Part shown: positions 5,053 to 5,570 of the stretch, one piece after another
Numbering within the stretch: position 1 is the stretch's first letter
Layout of the letters: every line of letters starts with the position of its first letter
Source: Nitrospira sp.
Lineage (GTDB): Bacteria; Nitrospirota; Nitrospiria; Nitrospirales; Nitrospiraceae
NCBI GenBank assembly: GCA_016873525.1
Contig: VGXD01000150.1
Coordinates: 1 to 5,570, forward strand
Direction of reading: 5' to 3'
Length of the DNA stretch: 5,570 nt
Program-made: the position numbers and the translations under genes
The notes under the pieces: model-generated
The model's input: only the letters and a program-made list of their open reading frames with translations
The model's database searches: none
Told to the model about the DNA's origin: nothing

Positions 5053-5291
5053 GGCTTGAACCCTCTGTCTGGAAACGCGTTGTGGATCGTCACCTTGTCT
5101 TCAAGAGTAATCACCCTCAATACCCGTCCTTCAAGCTCCTCGATTTGGCCCCAGAACCGATACCGGTTTCCCTCTTGAGGTTCACTTCGTAGCGGGTTCT
5201 CAAGAACCTGGAGGCACCATTTCTTCTTGAGATACGGACGTTTCCGCAAAACCTCCTTCTCGAAATATTCGGTAAACTTGTACCGCGCCAC
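5049..5291 (-). CDS. Small protein paired with DUF2283 (possible toxin-like partner, 80 aa)
   Basis: An 80-aa basic protein whose start is read as GTG (5291). Visible parts: an N-terminal helix (FTEYFEKEVLRKRPYLKKKW), a second short helix ending in the turn LENPLRSE, then strands with RYRFWGQIEEL, LRVITLED and VTIHNAFPDRGF. The compact helix-then-sheet plan, with conserved-looking R/W/H and an HNAF-x-DR end, resembles small families encoded beside DUF2283, including DUF4258-like or RelE-fold proteins; I cannot assign a family for certain. The stop overlaps the next ATG by 4 bp. GC is about 51% by hand count, well below the pil genes, which suggests transfer. No clear ribosome-binding site precedes the GTG (GAGG is directly adjacent), and no clear promoter is visible, so the real start could be a nearby non-standard codon. 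Confidence 0.75.
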   Translation of the reverse strand: MARYKFTEYFEKEVLRKRPYLKKKWCLQVLENPLRSEPQEGNRYRFWGQIEELEGRVLRVITLEDKVTIHNAFPDRGFKP

Positions 5292-5347
5292 CCTCGGAGG
5301 ATAACCCTTTTCCCCGAGAATGACCAGCCTTCAGCACAACGTCTGAG

Positions 5348-5410
5348 TTCAAGGGCCGGCGGTACCTGGCCGAGAAAGAAACCTGGGTGGAGTATCCGGA
5401 CCCCACATAA
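5348..5410 (+). pseudogene. Truncated second copy of the 105-aa gene 3' end (direct repeat, copy B)
   Basis: The frame reads FKGRRYLAEKETWVEYPDPT and then TAA, identical in protein to the last 20 residues of the gene at 4092-4409, while the DNA differs at six silent positions. Upstream, similarity stops at 5348. The frame runs back only to a TGA at 5321-5323, with unrelated residues and no start codon, so nothing is expressed from it as it stands. A faint trace (TTCAGCACA at 5330-5338 against TTCCAGCACA in copy A) hints that more of the gene was once present. Silent-only divergence means this end was under protein-level selection for some time after the copies parted, or that one copy was brought in from a related genome. 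Confidence 0.85.
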
Positions 5411-5570
5411 AAGGGTCGGCAGGGCCTGAGCCGCCCTGCTCAGACGCTGCGGCTCGACCGCAGTAAGCGTCGCATCTGCTGGCCTGCGCAACTTGCTGGC
5501 TTCCTGCTTCGCAAAGCCAGCTTCAAACAGTGCTCGGCCTCATTCACCCGTTGCTTTGACCCGTTGCAAC
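5411..5570. other. Gene-free hairpin cluster at the right edge
   Basis: No gene is supported in these 160 bp. Three strong stems follow one another: GCAGGGC/GCCCTGC (5419-5425 with 5433-5439, competing with CTGAGC/GCTCAG at 5426-5443); CTGCGG/CCGCAG (5447-5452 with 5458-5463, extended by GACG/CGTC); and GCTGGCTT/AAGCCAGC (5495-5502 with 5514-5521, with an inner TGC/GCA pair). The second matches a stem after copy A (4511-4538): both contain CGCTGCG, then GACCGCAGT, then GCGTCG. A 9-bp direct repeat, ACCCGTTGC, occurs at 5546-5554 and 5559-5567. None has a T-run typical of a terminator. Confidence 0.55.

Noticed and set aside
1..5570. CRISPR array, tRNA or rRNA genes, transposase, recombinase
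   Set aside because: No regularly spaced repeats, no tRNA or rRNA sequence that I could recognise, and no frame with transposase or recombinase motifs.

Overview
The window comes from a GC-rich, Gram-negative-type bacterium with type IV pili. The pil genes run above 60% GC in the stretches I sampled. Nothing fixes the taxon. An intergenic palindromic repeat and the type of pil operon made me think of Nitrospirota, but that is an impression and not a demonstration.

Left part (1-3362), all on the minus strand and transcribed right to left: a sigma70-type promoter (3278-3306), a leader of about 200 nt that holds a doubtful 48-codon ORF, pilC (inner-membrane platform protein of the pilus machine), a short gap filled almost entirely by a large imperfect palindrome (1745-1838), pilS (membrane histidine kinase), and the first 17 codons of a response regulator, very probably pilR, overlapping the end of pilS. 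This is one operon joining pilus assembly to the two-component system that usually controls pilin transcription. pilB and pilT, often found just upstream of pilC, are not here. The upstream gene is pgsA (phospholipid synthesis), also on the minus strand.

Middle (3900-4409): pgsA and a small unknown + strand gene (105 aa) diverge from two very good, back-to-back sigma70 promoters. The two -35 boxes lie in the arms of one inverted repeat, so a shared operator is possible.

Right part (4410-5570), accessory in character: a gene-poor 424-bp stretch holding a bulged 15-bp hairpin and a 270-bp segment bounded by 13-bp perfect inverted repeats. Then comes a minus-strand, translationally coupled two-gene cassette (an 80-aa protein plus a DUF2283 protein) with its own Rho-independent terminator. 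The first gene of this cassette is clearly lower in GC (about 51% by hand count), as expected of acquired DNA. Beyond it lies a second copy of the last 20 codons plus stop of the 105-aa gene. It differs at six bases, all of them silent, and a matching hairpin follows the stop in both copies.

The most interesting signal is this about 1-kb accessory segment bracketed by two protein-identical copies of a gene 3' end. It could be a decayed tandem duplication, or an element that inserted in the end of a gene and brought a replacement 3' end. No integrase or transposase is visible, so both readings remain open.
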